64,000 nt of DNA from Flavobacterium sp. IMCC34852 (GTDB taxonomy: Bacteria; Bacteroidota; Bacteroidia; Flavobacteriales; Flavobacteriaceae): the NCBI RefSeq assembly GCF_030643905.1, contig NZ_CP121446.1:2604001-2668000 (forward strand), written 5' to 3'. Of this stretch, positions 42,611-52,631 are shown in pieces. The notes beneath the pieces were generated by a model that did not search any database, was not told the DNA's origin, and worked only from the letters and a program-made list of their open reading frames with translations. Positions within the stretch are counted from its first letter, which is position 1. Each line of letters opens with the position of its first letter. A program made the position numbers and the translations under genes.

Positions 42611-43621
42611 TTACGGATGACAAGCAGCACTCAAATGCACTTTTTTCCCATCAGCTGCGCACAGTGGAATATCATTGAACGGAAAGGCAGTTTCGGTTAG
42701 TGGATTTATAATCTCATTTTTGGTTATAAAAAAATCACCGTCATCATCAATGTCTAAGAAATCGGGAACTCCATCTCCGTCTGTATCATCAATATTAACT
42801 TCTCCTTCTTCTAAAACCCTCACATAACCATCACCATTTAAATCTTCTTGAAAAGAGTAAATATCATCTCCATCATTATCAACTCTTTGAATTTCATATA
42901 ATTTGAAAGAAAAAATGAGCGGAGAATAAGCCGGAATTGTAGTAGAACTGCTGGCATAATAGCCCAATCCTGAAGGAAGGAACATAACTCCTGCCCCAAA
43001 ATCAGCATAAGTTAAAGTACCGTCCGGGTTTTCTGAATAAGTACCTGCTTTAAAATTAGGAAAAACTTCACCCCAACCTCTAATGGTAGAAGACAGCGTT
43101 AAAAAGGTTTGTGGATTGATACTTTCTTCAAACTGTTTCAATTTTAAAACCTCTACTTCCGCTCCGTCAACAGTTTCTTTGGCAGTGTATAAATACTGAC
43201 CCACATAAGCTGATAATACTCTGTCAACATTACAAGGTGTTTTGGCTAAATCAGCTTCAGAAGGCGGGTTTACCGAATTATCTCTATCAACATGACCTCT
43301 TATTTTTAAATAATAAAGTTTGTATGTAATATCATTGGCATCTACTGTAAAATCGGTAACCAAGTCGGGACTGTTCCATATAGAAGTTTGTGTGCCGCCT
43401 GCTGGTATTTTGGTAAAAGTAACGCTTTGGTCATCGGGGAAACCCGGGTGATCAACCACTGTATAATAATGGGTTTGCAAAAACTCTTCAATCTTATCTA
43501 GATCTGCTTCATACTGTGTAGCATAATCACGTAGAGGCTCTGTTTTATCATCATCTTTAGAGCAGGAAACTACCAGCAATACTAAGGTAAAGCAAGCTAT
43601 AGTTTTTAAAAAATTATTCAT
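42611..43621 (-). CDS. FKBP-type peptidyl-prolyl isomerase lipoprotein with calcium-type repeats
   Basis: 336 residues from the ATG at 43621. The signal peptide ends in VVSC, followed by SKDDDK, so it is a lipoprotein. The middle (about 60-245) is a FKBP-fold domain, ending RGWGEVFPNFKAGT, PSGLGYYASSSTTIPAYSPLIF, SFKLYEI. The C-terminal third holds acidic, aspartate-rich repeats (DNDGDDIYSFQEDLNGDGY, DDTDGDGVPDFLDIDDDGD) of the thrombospondin type 3 / EF-hand-like kind that bind calcium. A periplasmic or surface folding factor is likely. Confidence 0.85.
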   Translation of the reverse strand: MNNFLKTIACFTLVLLVVSCSKDDDKTEPLRDYATQYEADLDKIEEFLQTHYYTVVDHPGFPDDQSVTFTKIPAGGTQTSIWNSPDLVTDFTVDANDITYKLYYLKIRGHVDRDNSVNPPSEADLAKTPCNVDRVLSAYVGQYLYTAKETVDGAEVEVLKLKQFEESINPQTFLTLSSTIRGWGEVFPNFKAGTYSENPDGTLTYADFGAGVMFLPSGLGYYASSSTTIPAYSPLIFSFKLYEIQRVDNDGDDIYSFQEDLNGDGYVRVLEEGEVNIDDTDGDGVPDFLDIDDDGDFFITKNEIINPLTETAFPFNDIPLCAADGKKVHLSAACHP

Positions 43622-43633
43622 TTTTGTTTGATT

Positions 43634-43669
43634 TTTGAGCACGCAAGATACAATATTGATTTATTTTTG
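43634..43669 (+). promoter_or_regulatory. Promoter elements upstream of the S4 gene
   Basis: TTTG at 43634-43637 and TATTTTTG at 43662-43669, spacer 24 bases (slightly long). The ATG at 43701 follows. Confidence 0.45.
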
Positions 43670-43700
43670 TGAACTATTTAACGTTGATTTTGGAAAAAAA

Positions 43701-44078
43701 ATGAGAGTTGATAAATATTTATGGTGTGTTCGTTATTACAAAACCAGAAACATGGTAACCGAAGCCTGTCGGAAAAATCAAATCACGGTAAACGGACAGG
43801 TTGCTAAGGCTTCCAGAGAAGTTTTCCCGATGGATAAAATCACTTTCAGGAAAGACCAAATTACTTATACTATTTCGGTATTAGATATCCCTGCTAATCG
43901 CGTTGGGGCTAAATTGGTAGACATTTACCGCAAGGATGAAACACCACCGGAGGTTTTTGCCCATTTAGAATTACTAAAATTATCCAAAGAACACTATCGC
44001 AAAACCGGAACCGGAAGACCTACCAAAAAAGACCGAAGAGATTTAGAAGATTTTGAGTTTGAGGTGGATGATGACTAG
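43701..44078 (+). CDS. S4-domain RNA-binding protein, Hsp15-like
   Basis: 125 residues from the ATG at 43701 (22 upstream residues in frame are not supported). The S4 motif MRVDKYLWCVRYYKTRNMVTEACRKNQITVNGQ covers the first 35 residues; the tail is basic then acidic (EDFEFEVDDD). Hsp15 relatives rescue stalled 50S subunits with attached peptidyl-tRNA. It diverges from the FKBP gene. Confidence 0.9.
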   Translation: MRVDKYLWCVRYYKTRNMVTEACRKNQITVNGQVAKASREVFPMDKITFRKDQITYTISVLDIPANRVGAKLVDIYRKDETPPEVFAHLELLKLSKEHYRKTGTGRPTKKDRRDLEDFEFEVDDD

Positions 44079-44125
44079 AACATAGAACAATTATTTTCAA
44101 CTAAAAAAGCTTAACTTTTTTAAAT

Positions 44126-44157
44126 AAAAAAACCCATCAATTACTTGATGGGTTTTT
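44126..44157. terminator. Bidirectional terminator between the S4 gene and the giant T9SS gene
   Basis: A-run, CCCATCAA (stem) loop TTAC, TTGATGGG and T-run; 13-bp stem including A/T pairs. Convergent gene ends on both sides. Confidence 0.85.
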
Positions 44158-44176
44158 CATTATTAAGAGTTGTTAA

Positions 44177-47100
44177 TTATCTTTTAACCACACGTACAGT
44201 TTGTACTGCATCATCTTGGGTTACAACCACGTTATAAACTCCTGATGGGTAGTTGGTACCAATTGGAGCTTTATCCAATTCGGTAACAGAAGTAGTTCTT
44301 TGCTCCACTAATCTACCAACCATATCGTAAACTTTTATAGCAATTACTGAAGTACTGCTAGTTTTAACGTCGATCATAAAGTTAGCTGCAAACGGGTTAG
44401 GGTAAGCAGTAGCTTTGAACGGCTCTACAATAGTAGTCGAAACTTGTCTTGCAGGAACCGGAGTAATGATAGTACAATCTTTACCAAAGTCAGTGTACAC
44501 TCCGAACAATTCCATTGATACTCCTACAGTGTAAGTTGTACCAGGAGTTAATCCTGTGAACATACTTAAAGTAAAGTAAGGAAGTGAACTAGTTACTGTT
44601 TGTGTATAGTTTACATCACCAAACTCATCGTATCCGGTTAATCGGAAACGGTAAGCTGTTGCTCCAGGGAAAGGAATAACATTGATTAATTCAGTATCTG
44701 AAGTTACTTGGTAATCCTCACATTGAGAAGCAATCAAAGAAGACTCCGGTGCTTCCGGTGTGAATACTGAACAACGCTCTCCGTATTGTGACCAAGCTTC
44801 AAAGCCAGCCAATTTAACACGAACTTGAACATCTACTAAGTATTCAGTATTATACTGGATAGGTAAACCGATTACATCAGTCAACTTAAAGTTAGGCACT
44901 GTACGCTCTACCAAGTAAGTTACTGTTGGCGCACTGGCTAATGCTACTCTAAATCTGTATAAGTTAGTTGAACTTACACCATTAGCATTGATAGTAGAAT
45001 TAACAAATACTAAAGTGGCTCCACATTGAGAAGTTACTACTTTAGTAGTTCTAACCTCTGTAGTGGTAAGCGAACAAGTAGAACCGTAGTATCCTTGAAC
45101 ATTACCATCTAATACAACCGCAACTCTAATAGAGAAAGTAGTACCATAAGAATAGTTGCTGGCATCTGTTAACTTAAAGTGATGTTGGCTACTGAATACA
45201 ATAGATACTTCACCTGTAGACATATTAGTTACTTCAAATTGGTAACCAGTAGTCGTATAACCAGGGATGCTGATATTAGTACAGTTAATTTGGTTATTCA
45301 AACCATTATTGATACTTCCACAAACATTAGATTCAATGTTAACTACAACAGGAACAAATGAAATTTGGAAAGTCACAGGCGCTCCAACACATCCGTTAGC
45401 TACTGGTGTAATAGTTACTGTTGAAGGTGTAGCCGTTGGGATAAATGAAGGAATCTCAGTTACTCCGTTTACATCAGCTAATCCTGAAGCAGCACCACCA
45501 CTAATGTTAAAGGTAACATTTGATGGAGTACCTACTAACGGAATAGCAGCAGTTGCGAAACCGGTATAGTATGTTTGGTTTGCAGGCGCAACAACAGTTG
45601 GTGTAGGATAAACTACTGCAGGAATTGTTGAGCTTGATTTACAACCGTTTCCATTAGTGATTTCTAATGTATAGTCTCCTGTAGCAGCCGGTGTAGCATT
45701 AGCAATAGTTGGGTTAGCCAAAGCAGAAGTAAATCCGTTTGGTCCTGACCAAGCATAACTGTAAGCTGCCGGTGTAAATGTTAAACTTTGTCCGTTCAAA
45801 ATACTAGCCGTATTGAATGAGTACTGTAATGCAGAAGTACTACTGTAGTTCAATCCAATTGTAGCGGTTTGAGCGTTATCGTATCCAACTACCCCATAAA
45901 TGATGTCCGGATATACTAAGTGTATTTGACTTGTTGTTAAGTCTAACTGAATTTGGAAAGTAACAGTACCTGTTCCTGTAGCACCGAAGTTGTCTTCTTG
46001 TGTCCATTGAACAATGAATTTGTTACCAACTGTTTGTGTTCTGATAGAACCTCCTGTACCAGGTGTTAAATCATCCCATAAAGCACAGATGGTAGCTGCA
46101 GTACCTGCTAGGTTAGCAGTACTTCCAGGTAAAGCAGTATTGGTAAATCCAATATTACCGGTGGTAACACCAAAAGTCATCGCACCATTATTACCCACTA
46201 AAGCAGTAGTGTAAGGAGTACCATTATAAATAAATGACGGAATGGTTATACCATGCTCACTATCATCAGAGATAGCACCTACAGAAGTACCTGTAGCACT
46301 GATATCGATAAAGGCTACATTACTGTTGCTGTTTAAAGTATATCCTTGTTGAACAGCTACTGAAGAAGCAAAATCTAAAGAGCTTCCTTCACAGATAGGC
46401 GTATTCACAGACAATAACGGAGCTGTTGGCAACGCGTTGATTCTCAAAGTATAAGTAACTGCAGGACCTGTACATCCATTCGCTACCGGTGTGATAGAGA
46501 TTGTTGCAGTTCCGGCCGCAGTTGGTGTAAACGAAGGGATTTGAGTCACTCCGGTTTGGTTAGCCAAACCTAAAGCAGCACCACCACTGATGTTGAATGT
46601 TACTCCACTAGGCGTTCCTGTTAAAGGAGTAGCCGGTACAGTAGCATCAATACAGTAAGCTTGAGCAACCGGTGCTACAGCTGTAGGAGTAGGATAAATG
46701 GTTAATACAGCAGCTTCGCTAGTTACCGTTGAACAGTTAGTTACTGTAACAGTATAGCTTCCTGAATTCGCAGGAGTTGTACCTGTTAAAGTTAATGTAG
46801 CAGTAGTAGCAGAAGCATTACCTGTAATAGCCACATTATCTTTGTACCATTGGTAGCTTAAAGCAGTAGCACTAGACGCAGCCACACTTAAAGTAGCTGT
46901 GCTACCTTGACACAATTGTTGTGTAAGTGGTTGAGTAGTAATTACCGGTGGTGCAGCATCGACAGATACGGCAACAGAAGCAGAAGCTGTACAACCTGCA
47001 TTTGAAGTAGCAGTTACATCATACGTAGTATTAACAGCAGGATTAGCAGTTGCTCCTGCAGTAGAAGCTGTAAATCCTGAAGGTGTTGATGACCAAGCAT

Positions 47101-50100
47101 AAGTATAAGTTACAGGAGCTACCGGAGTAAATCTGTAAGTTTGACCACTTGCCGGTTTAGTTGCTAAACCGTTAGCAGAAGTTGTAGTACTGATAGCCGG
47201 AGAAGCTGTAAGGTCTTGTAATGAAATAAAGTTACTGGTAGCAGTTCCCATTAAACCAACAGAAGCACCACCTGACCCGCCAGGGTTACCTGCCGGTAAT
47301 TCATTTCTGTAAACCAATTCAACAGCATTAGTACCTTCATATAATTTCACTTGGAAAGAGATGGCATTTTGACTAGAACTCCAGTTCCATTCCATATTTA
47401 ACCACTCTACCGTTAATACTCTGTTAGGTGCAGAACCACTTACTTGGTAAGTAATTCCGGAAGCAGAACATTGTAAATCATCCCAAAGTGGAGCAATACC
47501 TGGTCTAACTCCTGAAGTAGTAGAGTTCAAAGCATTAGATGCTGTACTACTACCGGCTCCGAAAGAAAGTAAACCATTTGAATTCACTCTAAAGTTTGTA
47601 TAGTTTGTTCCACCATAGTTAAATGTGAAGCCAATAGGCAATGCACCTGAAGCAGTATCATCTGCTGTTCCTGATATTGCAGTAGCAACAGTTCCTGCTA
47701 AAGGAGTAAATGACCCACTAACCGCATTAAATTGGTAAGGAATGGCATTGATTAAATAAGACACCCCACTTAAAGGAGTTGGTGTAGCATTTAAAGTCAC
47801 AGGGTTACCCGGACAAACAGTAGCCGCAGAACTTGTAGCAGCTAAACTAAAGGCACCACCTACAGTTACAGTAGCTTGTGCTGTATTAGTACAACCATTA
47901 GAGTCAGTACCAGTTACAGTATAAGTAGTAGCTGCTGAAGGTGTAACTGCAATAGAAGTTCCTGTAGTTGTAGTGAAACCACTAGCAGTCCAAGAATAGC
48001 TACTGATATCGCTTCCGGCCGCAGTTAAAGTAACCGCAGGACCAGGAGTACAATAAGCCGCTGAACTAGGAGATACTGTGATAGTAGGATTAACTACAGA
48101 AATAGTAGCAACCGCTGATTCAGCATCTGGACACTTGTTAGCCCCAGAACCGGCACCGGTTACAAATGCTTTGTAGTAATAATTACCAACAGGCGTAGCT
48201 GCAGTAGTTGTTACTGATAAAGTATTAGAGCTAACTCCTGAATAAGAGGCGCCTGTTGGGAATCCTGCAGCAATAGTGTTCCAAGGACCACTTGCTGAAG
48301 TTGCATATTTCCACTCAACAGCCGCTACAGAACCTGTAGTTGAAATACCGAAAGAAGTGGCTGCAGCACTTGGTGCACTACATCTTACAACCGGAGCTGA
48401 TGAGAAATTATTAGTTAAAGTTACCGGAGTATTCACTGTTAAGGTAGCAATTCCACTGTCTAAGAAGAAATCTAATTGACATTTGAATTGGTAACCATTG
48501 TGAGCAGTAGTAATTCCGGATACTGATAATGTTTTAGGACTAAAATCATTAACGCCAGCAAAGGTTAAACCAGAAGCGTCAGGACCGTCAAAAATATCAT
48601 TGAAACTGGCACCACCGTCAGTACTCATTTGCCATTGTACATTGTAAGGCTCATCACCTGTAGTTACAATACTGAATGAAGTACTTGATTGACCACAAAG
48701 ATTTACATCTGCAGGTTGTGTAGAGAAACCGGTGTTAGTTACGTTTAAGATAGCTTCAATAGGAGTTAAAGTAACACATGGCGCTAAACCTGTCACCAAA
48801 CATCTGTATTGGTAAGTATCAAAAGCTAAAGTAATGTTTTGAAGACTTAACACTGCAGTATTCTCTCCGGAATAGTTAGGATCAGCAGCTAAAATATTTT
48901 GCCATCCGTCAACATTGTTATTTACTTGCCATTGGTAAGTAACCAAGCCTGTAGTTACTACTTCAAAAGTAGTTAACTGACCCGGAGAAACTGTTCTTGA
49001 TGCTGTACCTGATACAATAGTTCCAGGCTCATTTACAGTCACAGTTACTTGCTGAGTACTAGAACATGCCGGTACTGTTGTATTACTGGTAGCCGTAACA
49101 TTGTAAGTAGTAGTTTCAGTTGGACTAACCATAACAGAAGCACCTGATAAAGTAGCACCGCCACCTACCGGTGTCCAAGCATATGAATTACTTTCTAATG
49201 AAGAAGCCGATAATGTACCTGTAGTACCATTACAAATAGTAATTGGTGCTGCACTAAATACCGGTAATTGATTCACTGCAACAGTAGCGCTTCCTGAAAC
49301 AGAACATGATCCAAGTGACGCTTCAACAGAAAACTGAGTTTGAGCAGTTGGTTTAGCATACAACGTAGTAAAATTACCTGTTGTGTAAACACTAGTTGCT
49401 GCTGCATCAGTATACAAAGGTGTCGCAGGGTTAGAAGACCATGTAAGTGTAGCAGGAACACTGTACGATATAACTAATCGTACTTCTCCAAAAGTAGCGT
49501 CTATAGCGTCACCACCATCATTAAATGATTCACTTAATAGTAAATTAACTGTACCACTTGTGGCTGTAAAACCAGGTAATGCAATGCTAGCAGTTGAAAG
49601 TGTACCGCCGGTTAGTGTTGAAATGGATTCAGCAGGGTCAAGTATATGGGCACCCGATAATCCTACTCTAATTTCACTCAAAAAGGAACCACCGATGGCG
49701 CTAACATTATCCAAAACCAATTGAGCAGAAGAAATAACAGCTCCAGATGGGATACCCGTAATTTCTAAAGGCACTGAAAGTGTTACTGATCCATTAGAAC
49801 TTAAATTGGTACCAAACGATAATGGCGATGTAACAGAAATATTTCCACCCGTTGCATTTAAAGTAACTGTTGTACCGTTACAAACAGTAGCAGCACTTGA
49901 AGATAGAGCAATAGCTGTTGGGCCGGGTTGAACTGTAATAGCAGAAGAAACCGAAGGCGCCACACAACCGTTAGCATCTGTTCCTACTACCGTATAAGTA
50001 GTAGCAGATGACGGAGAAGCATTAACAACACTTCCGGTTGTAGCTGATAATCCGGCAGCAGGAGACCATGCATAAGTAGCTGCACCACTAGCTGTTAAAG

Positions 50101-52399
50101 CTACTGGAGTACCAGGATTACAATATAAAGCTGATGTAGGTGCTACTGTTACTGTTGGCAATGCATTTACTACCACTGTTACATTAGAACTACATGAAGC
50201 CCCACATGAATCACTTACAACACAAGTAAAGTTGTAAGTTCCTGCCGGTAAATTAGCAGTAATCGTTGCAGCATCAGGATAAACTCCTCCTGCCCCATCA
50301 CTCCATGCATAGGAATAAGGAGCACCTCCACCGGAAATATTAGCCGTAACCGTAAAGTCACTTCCCGCACAATTTGGTGACGTATAAGTAGCCGCAGCAC
50401 AAACTAAAGGATTAACGGATACAGTAACCGATGCCGGAGCAGCGTCACATCCATTATTTGAAGCTACCACATTAAATGTTTTGGTAGCGGCTATAGGATT
50501 AGTAGCAGTAGATTGACTAGTAGCATTTACTACATCTCCGGCAGGCGACCATGTAAAGGTAGCCGTTGGAGGAGTAAATACATAAGAAGTACCTGCAACC
50601 GGTGCAATATTATTATTATCATTAGCAGCAGAAGTGCTGGCAGTATTTGATGACAAAGTGATGCTTTGATACTGAGCAGAAGAACCTGTAAGTCCAACAG
50701 AAGCTGAACCTGAAGCACCTCCAAAAGCACCGTAACGGAATTCCACTTTGTTGCTTCCTTCATACATCCAAGCTTGGAAAGTTGAATTCGCAGGACCGGT
50801 TGTAGCTCTTGGGCTGGTTACAAACCATTGTACCACAAAAATTCTATTAGGAGCAGAACCGATAGTCAATACTTTCACATTACCGTCTGTTCCTGTAGCT
50901 AAATCATCCCAATGAGGGTATAGTTTAGGTAAGTTGGTAGACTCAGTTACTTGATTAGAAAAATCACTGCTACCTGCTGCTCCAAATTTTAACCATCCGT
51001 CAGGAGAAACAGTATAAGTAGTATAATCAACCCCATTAAAATTAAAGGTGAATGGTAAAGTCAAAGAACCCGAAGCTGTATCATCAACATTGGTTCCTAT
51101 TACTTGGGTAGCGCCAACCATTGGGTCAAGAGCAGCTCCTGAAGAAGCAGCAAAAGCATAATTATTAACCGTTGATGGTATAGAAGCGAAAGCATTAACC
51201 GTAGTAGTTCCTCCAATACAAACCGTTGGAGGTGTAGCCGTAGCCGATACTCCTTGCGGAACACCAAAAACAGTTACTGTTGCTGTAGCTGTATTTTGAC
51301 AAGCATTCCCATCAGTACCTGTTACAGTATAAGTAGTAGTTGAAGTTGGTGTAGCTGAAACTATTTGTCCAGACGTTCCAGATAAGCCGGCAGCCGGACT
51401 CCAAGTATAAGTAAGTGCGCCACCTGCAATTAAACTAACTGCAGTTCCTCCCGGATTACAATAAAAAGAAGCGGATGAGGAAACCGTTACAGGCGGTAAT
51501 TGATTTACTAAAACCGTAAATTCCGGAGTGGTAAATGTACCTCCTCCTGAACATATAATATCACATACATAATAAGTAGTAGCTGATAAATTACCCGTAG
51601 CTTGTGTAGGAGCAGTACCTAAGTCAGTATAAGGTCCACCCGGAGTAAGCGATGATTTCCATTGACGGCTAATTCCTGAAAAAGGATAAGTAGTGCTTAA
51701 TGACAAAGTCGTCCCTGTATTAGCACATAAGGCAGAAGTACCTGTAATATTTGCCGGATCAGGAGTTCCTGTACAAGCCGGTACCGATTCTGACAATGTA
51801 ACATTGTCAAAGTTCAAATAGTAATCACCCGATGACCAAGAAGCCGAAAATCTAATGTAAAGATTTCCTGCCGGTGGCGTGAATGAATGGGTCTTGCTAA
51901 TACAAGATCCATTTTGAGTTTCTTGTGATACCGTTGCAATAGTTGTCCACGGCCCTGCAGTGGAAGAAGCATACTGAACATTAAAAGAACCCCATGGATT
52001 AGTTCCCACTGTATTGGCACTCCAGTTCGCTGCTTTGTAACTGTAGCCTATGGTGATATTACCACCAGTTGCAACACCTACTAAAGGCGAAACTAAATTA
52101 CCAAATGTAGAACTTGAATACAAGTTAAACCTCATAGAGCCACCGGTGCCACCGCAAGCAGTAGTACCCGTAAATCTGGAAAAACCTGTCCAACCCGTAG
52201 AGTTGACATCAAAGTTTTGTGAAAATGAAACTTGCGCCGTTATCGTTTGCATCGAAATAAGATTCAGCGCAAATAATAAAATCACAAACCACATTTTACG
52301 CAAGCCAAACAATGAAATAGGGCTATTCCCTTCATTTGACTGCCACAAACCGAATCCCGTCGTTGAACGAGAATTCAAAATAGTGTAGTTGTTAATCAT
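44177..52399 (-). CDS. Giant T9SS cargo protein with Ig-like and NIDO-like modules, type A sorting domain
   Basis: 2740 residues. N-terminus: 35 hydrophilic residues, then a hydrophobic core and cleavage after TITAQ (about 55). A jelly-roll/MAM-like region follows (about 57-207). Most of the rest is repeated Ig-like domains with signature YCNPG...TYTWSPAAGLS...TTTYTVTGTDxNGC. Three larger modules (about 415-609, 1555-1759, 2019-2210) share DDTASGxLxxxFTFNxxGxxYT, WDDL and FVVQW motifs. From about 2350 to 2648 come three repeats each with two cysteines and ending YGxxCxIxTP. The last 75 residues (AYPNPF, KVYDMVGRLVEQ, GVYNVVVTQ, KR) are the type A T9SS sorting domain. Surface or secreted adhesin-like protein. 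Confidence 0.9.
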   Translation of the reverse strand: MINNYTILNSRSTTGFGLWQSNEGNSPISLFGLRKMWFVILLFALNLISMQTITAQVSFSQNFDVNSTGWTGFSRFTGTTACGGTGGSMRFNLYSSSTFGNLVSPLVGVATGGNITIGYSYKAANWSANTVGTNPWGSFNVQYASSTAGPWTTIATVSQETQNGSCISKTHSFTPPAGNLYIRFSASWSSGDYYLNFDNVTLSESVPACTGTPDPANITGTSALCANTGTTLSLSTTYPFSGISRQWKSSLTPGGPYTDLGTAPTQATGNLSATTYYVCDIICSGGGTFTTPEFTVLVNQLPPVTVSSSASFYCNPGGTAVSLIAGGALTYTWSPAAGLSGTSGQIVSATPTSTTTYTVTGTDGNACQNTATATVTVFGVPQGVSATATPPTVCIGGTTTVNAFASIPSTVNNYAFAASSGAALDPMVGATQVIGTNVDDTASGSLTLPFTFNFNGVDYTTYTVSPDGWLKFGAAGSSDFSNQVTESTNLPKLYPHWDDLATGTDGNVKVLTIGSAPNRIFVVQWFVTSPRATTGPANSTFQAWMYEGSNKVEFRYGAFGGASGSASVGLTGSSAQYQSITLSSNTASTSAANDNNNIAPVAGTSYVFTPPTATFTWSPAGDVVNATSQSTATNPIAATKTFNVVASNNGCDAAPASVTVSVNPLVCAAATYTSPNCAGSDFTVTANISGGGAPYSYAWSDGAGGVYPDAATITANLPAGTYNFTCVVSDSCGASCSSNVTVVVNALPTVTVAPTSALYCNPGTPVALTASGAATYAWSPAAGLSATTGSVVNASPSSATTYTVVGTDANGCVAPSVSSAITVQPGPTAIALSSSAATVCNGTTVTLNATGGNISVTSPLSFGTNLSSNGSVTLSVPLEITGIPSGAVISSAQLVLDNVSAIGGSFLSEIRVGLSGAHILDPAESISTLTGGTLSTASIALPGFTATSGTVNLLLSESFNDGGDAIDATFGEVRLVISYSVPATLTWSSNPATPLYTDAAATSVYTTGNFTTLYAKPTAQTQFSVEASLGSCSVSGSATVAVNQLPVFSAAPITICNGTTGTLSASSLESNSYAWTPVGGGATLSGASVMVSPTETTTYNVTATSNTTVPACSSTQQVTVTVNEPGTIVSGTASRTVSPGQLTTFEVVTTGLVTYQWQVNNNVDGWQNILAADPNYSGENTAVLSLQNITLAFDTYQYRCLVTGLAPCVTLTPIEAILNVTNTGFSTQPADVNLCGQSSTSFSIVTTGDEPYNVQWQMSTDGGASFNDIFDGPDASGLTFAGVNDFSPKTLSVSGITTAHNGYQFKCQLDFFLDSGIATLTVNTPVTLTNNFSSAPVVRCSAPSAAATSFGISTTGSVAAVEWKYATSASGPWNTIAAGFPTGASYSGVSSNTLSVTTTAATPVGNYYYKAFVTGAGSGANKCPDAESAVATISVVNPTITVSPSSAAYCTPGPAVTLTAAGSDISSYSWTASGFTTTTGTSIAVTPSAATTYTVTGTDSNGCTNTAQATVTVGGAFSLAATSSAATVCPGNPVTLNATPTPLSGVSYLINAIPYQFNAVSGSFTPLAGTVATAISGTADDTASGALPIGFTFNYGGTNYTNFRVNSNGLLSFGAGSSTASNALNSTTSGVRPGIAPLWDDLQCSASGITYQVSGSAPNRVLTVEWLNMEWNWSSSQNAISFQVKLYEGTNAVELVYRNELPAGNPGGSGGASVGLMGTATSNFISLQDLTASPAISTTTSANGLATKPASGQTYRFTPVAPVTYTYAWSSTPSGFTASTAGATANPAVNTTYDVTATSNAGCTASASVAVSVDAAPPVITTQPLTQQLCQGSTATLSVAASSATALSYQWYKDNVAITGNASATTATLTLTGTTPANSGSYTVTVTNCSTVTSEAAVLTIYPTPTAVAPVAQAYCIDATVPATPLTGTPSGVTFNISGGAALGLANQTGVTQIPSFTPTAAGTATISITPVANGCTGPAVTYTLRINALPTAPLLSVNTPICEGSSLDFASSVAVQQGYTLNSNSNVAFIDISATGTSVGAISDDSEHGITIPSFIYNGTPYTTALVGNNGAMTFGVTTGNIGFTNTALPGSTANLAGTAATICALWDDLTPGTGGSIRTQTVGNKFIVQWTQEDNFGATGTGTVTFQIQLDLTTSQIHLVYPDIIYGVVGYDNAQTATIGLNYSSTSALQYSFNTASILNGQSLTFTPAAYSYAWSGPNGFTSALANPTIANATPAATGDYTLEITNGNGCKSSSTIPAVVYPTPTVVAPANQTYYTGFATAAIPLVGTPSNVTFNISGGAASGLADVNGVTEIPSFIPTATPSTVTITPVANGCVGAPVTFQISFVPVVVNIESNVCGSINNGLNNQINCTNISIPGYTTTGYQFEVTNMSTGEVSIVFSSQHHFKLTDASNYSYGTTFSIRVAVVLDGNVQGYYGSTCSLTTTEVRTTKVVTSQCGATLVFVNSTINANGVSSTNLYRFRVALASAPTVTYLVERTVPNFKLTDVIGLPIQYNTEYLVDVQVRVKLAGFEAWSQYGERCSVFTPEAPESSLIASQCEDYQVTSDTELINVIPFPGATAYRFRLTGYDEFGDVNYTQTVTSSLPYFTLSMFTGLTPGTTYTVGVSMELFGVYTDFGKDCTIITPVPARQVSTTIVEPFKATAYPNPFAANFMIDVKTSSTSVIAIKVYDMVGRLVEQRTTSVTELDKAPIGTNYPSGVYNVVVTQDDAVQTVRVVKR

Positions 52400-52582
52400 A
52401 ATTTATAAAATTGGGTTAATAAGAAATGTGAATGTATATAAAATGTTAATTATATCTAAAATAATAATTAGCATATTCGATTAAAAGTATCTTATCATCG
52501 TTCAATCAAAACGACAACTTCTATTTTTCTTACAGAAATAAGATAAACCAGTAAAAGAATAAAAAACGTTTGAGAAAATAAA

Positions 52583-52617
52583 ATACCTAACCGTTTATAC
52601 TAAAAACAGTTAGGTAT
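52583..52617 (-). terminator. Terminator after the 1795-residue T9SS gene
   Basis: ATACCTAAC (52583-52591) and GTTAGGTAT (52609-52617) form a 9-bp stem; on the minus strand the stem is followed by TTTATTTT. The rest of the 232-base gap to 52399 is AT-rich without recognised elements. Confidence 0.65.
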
Positions 52618-52631
52618 CTATGTTATTGGCG

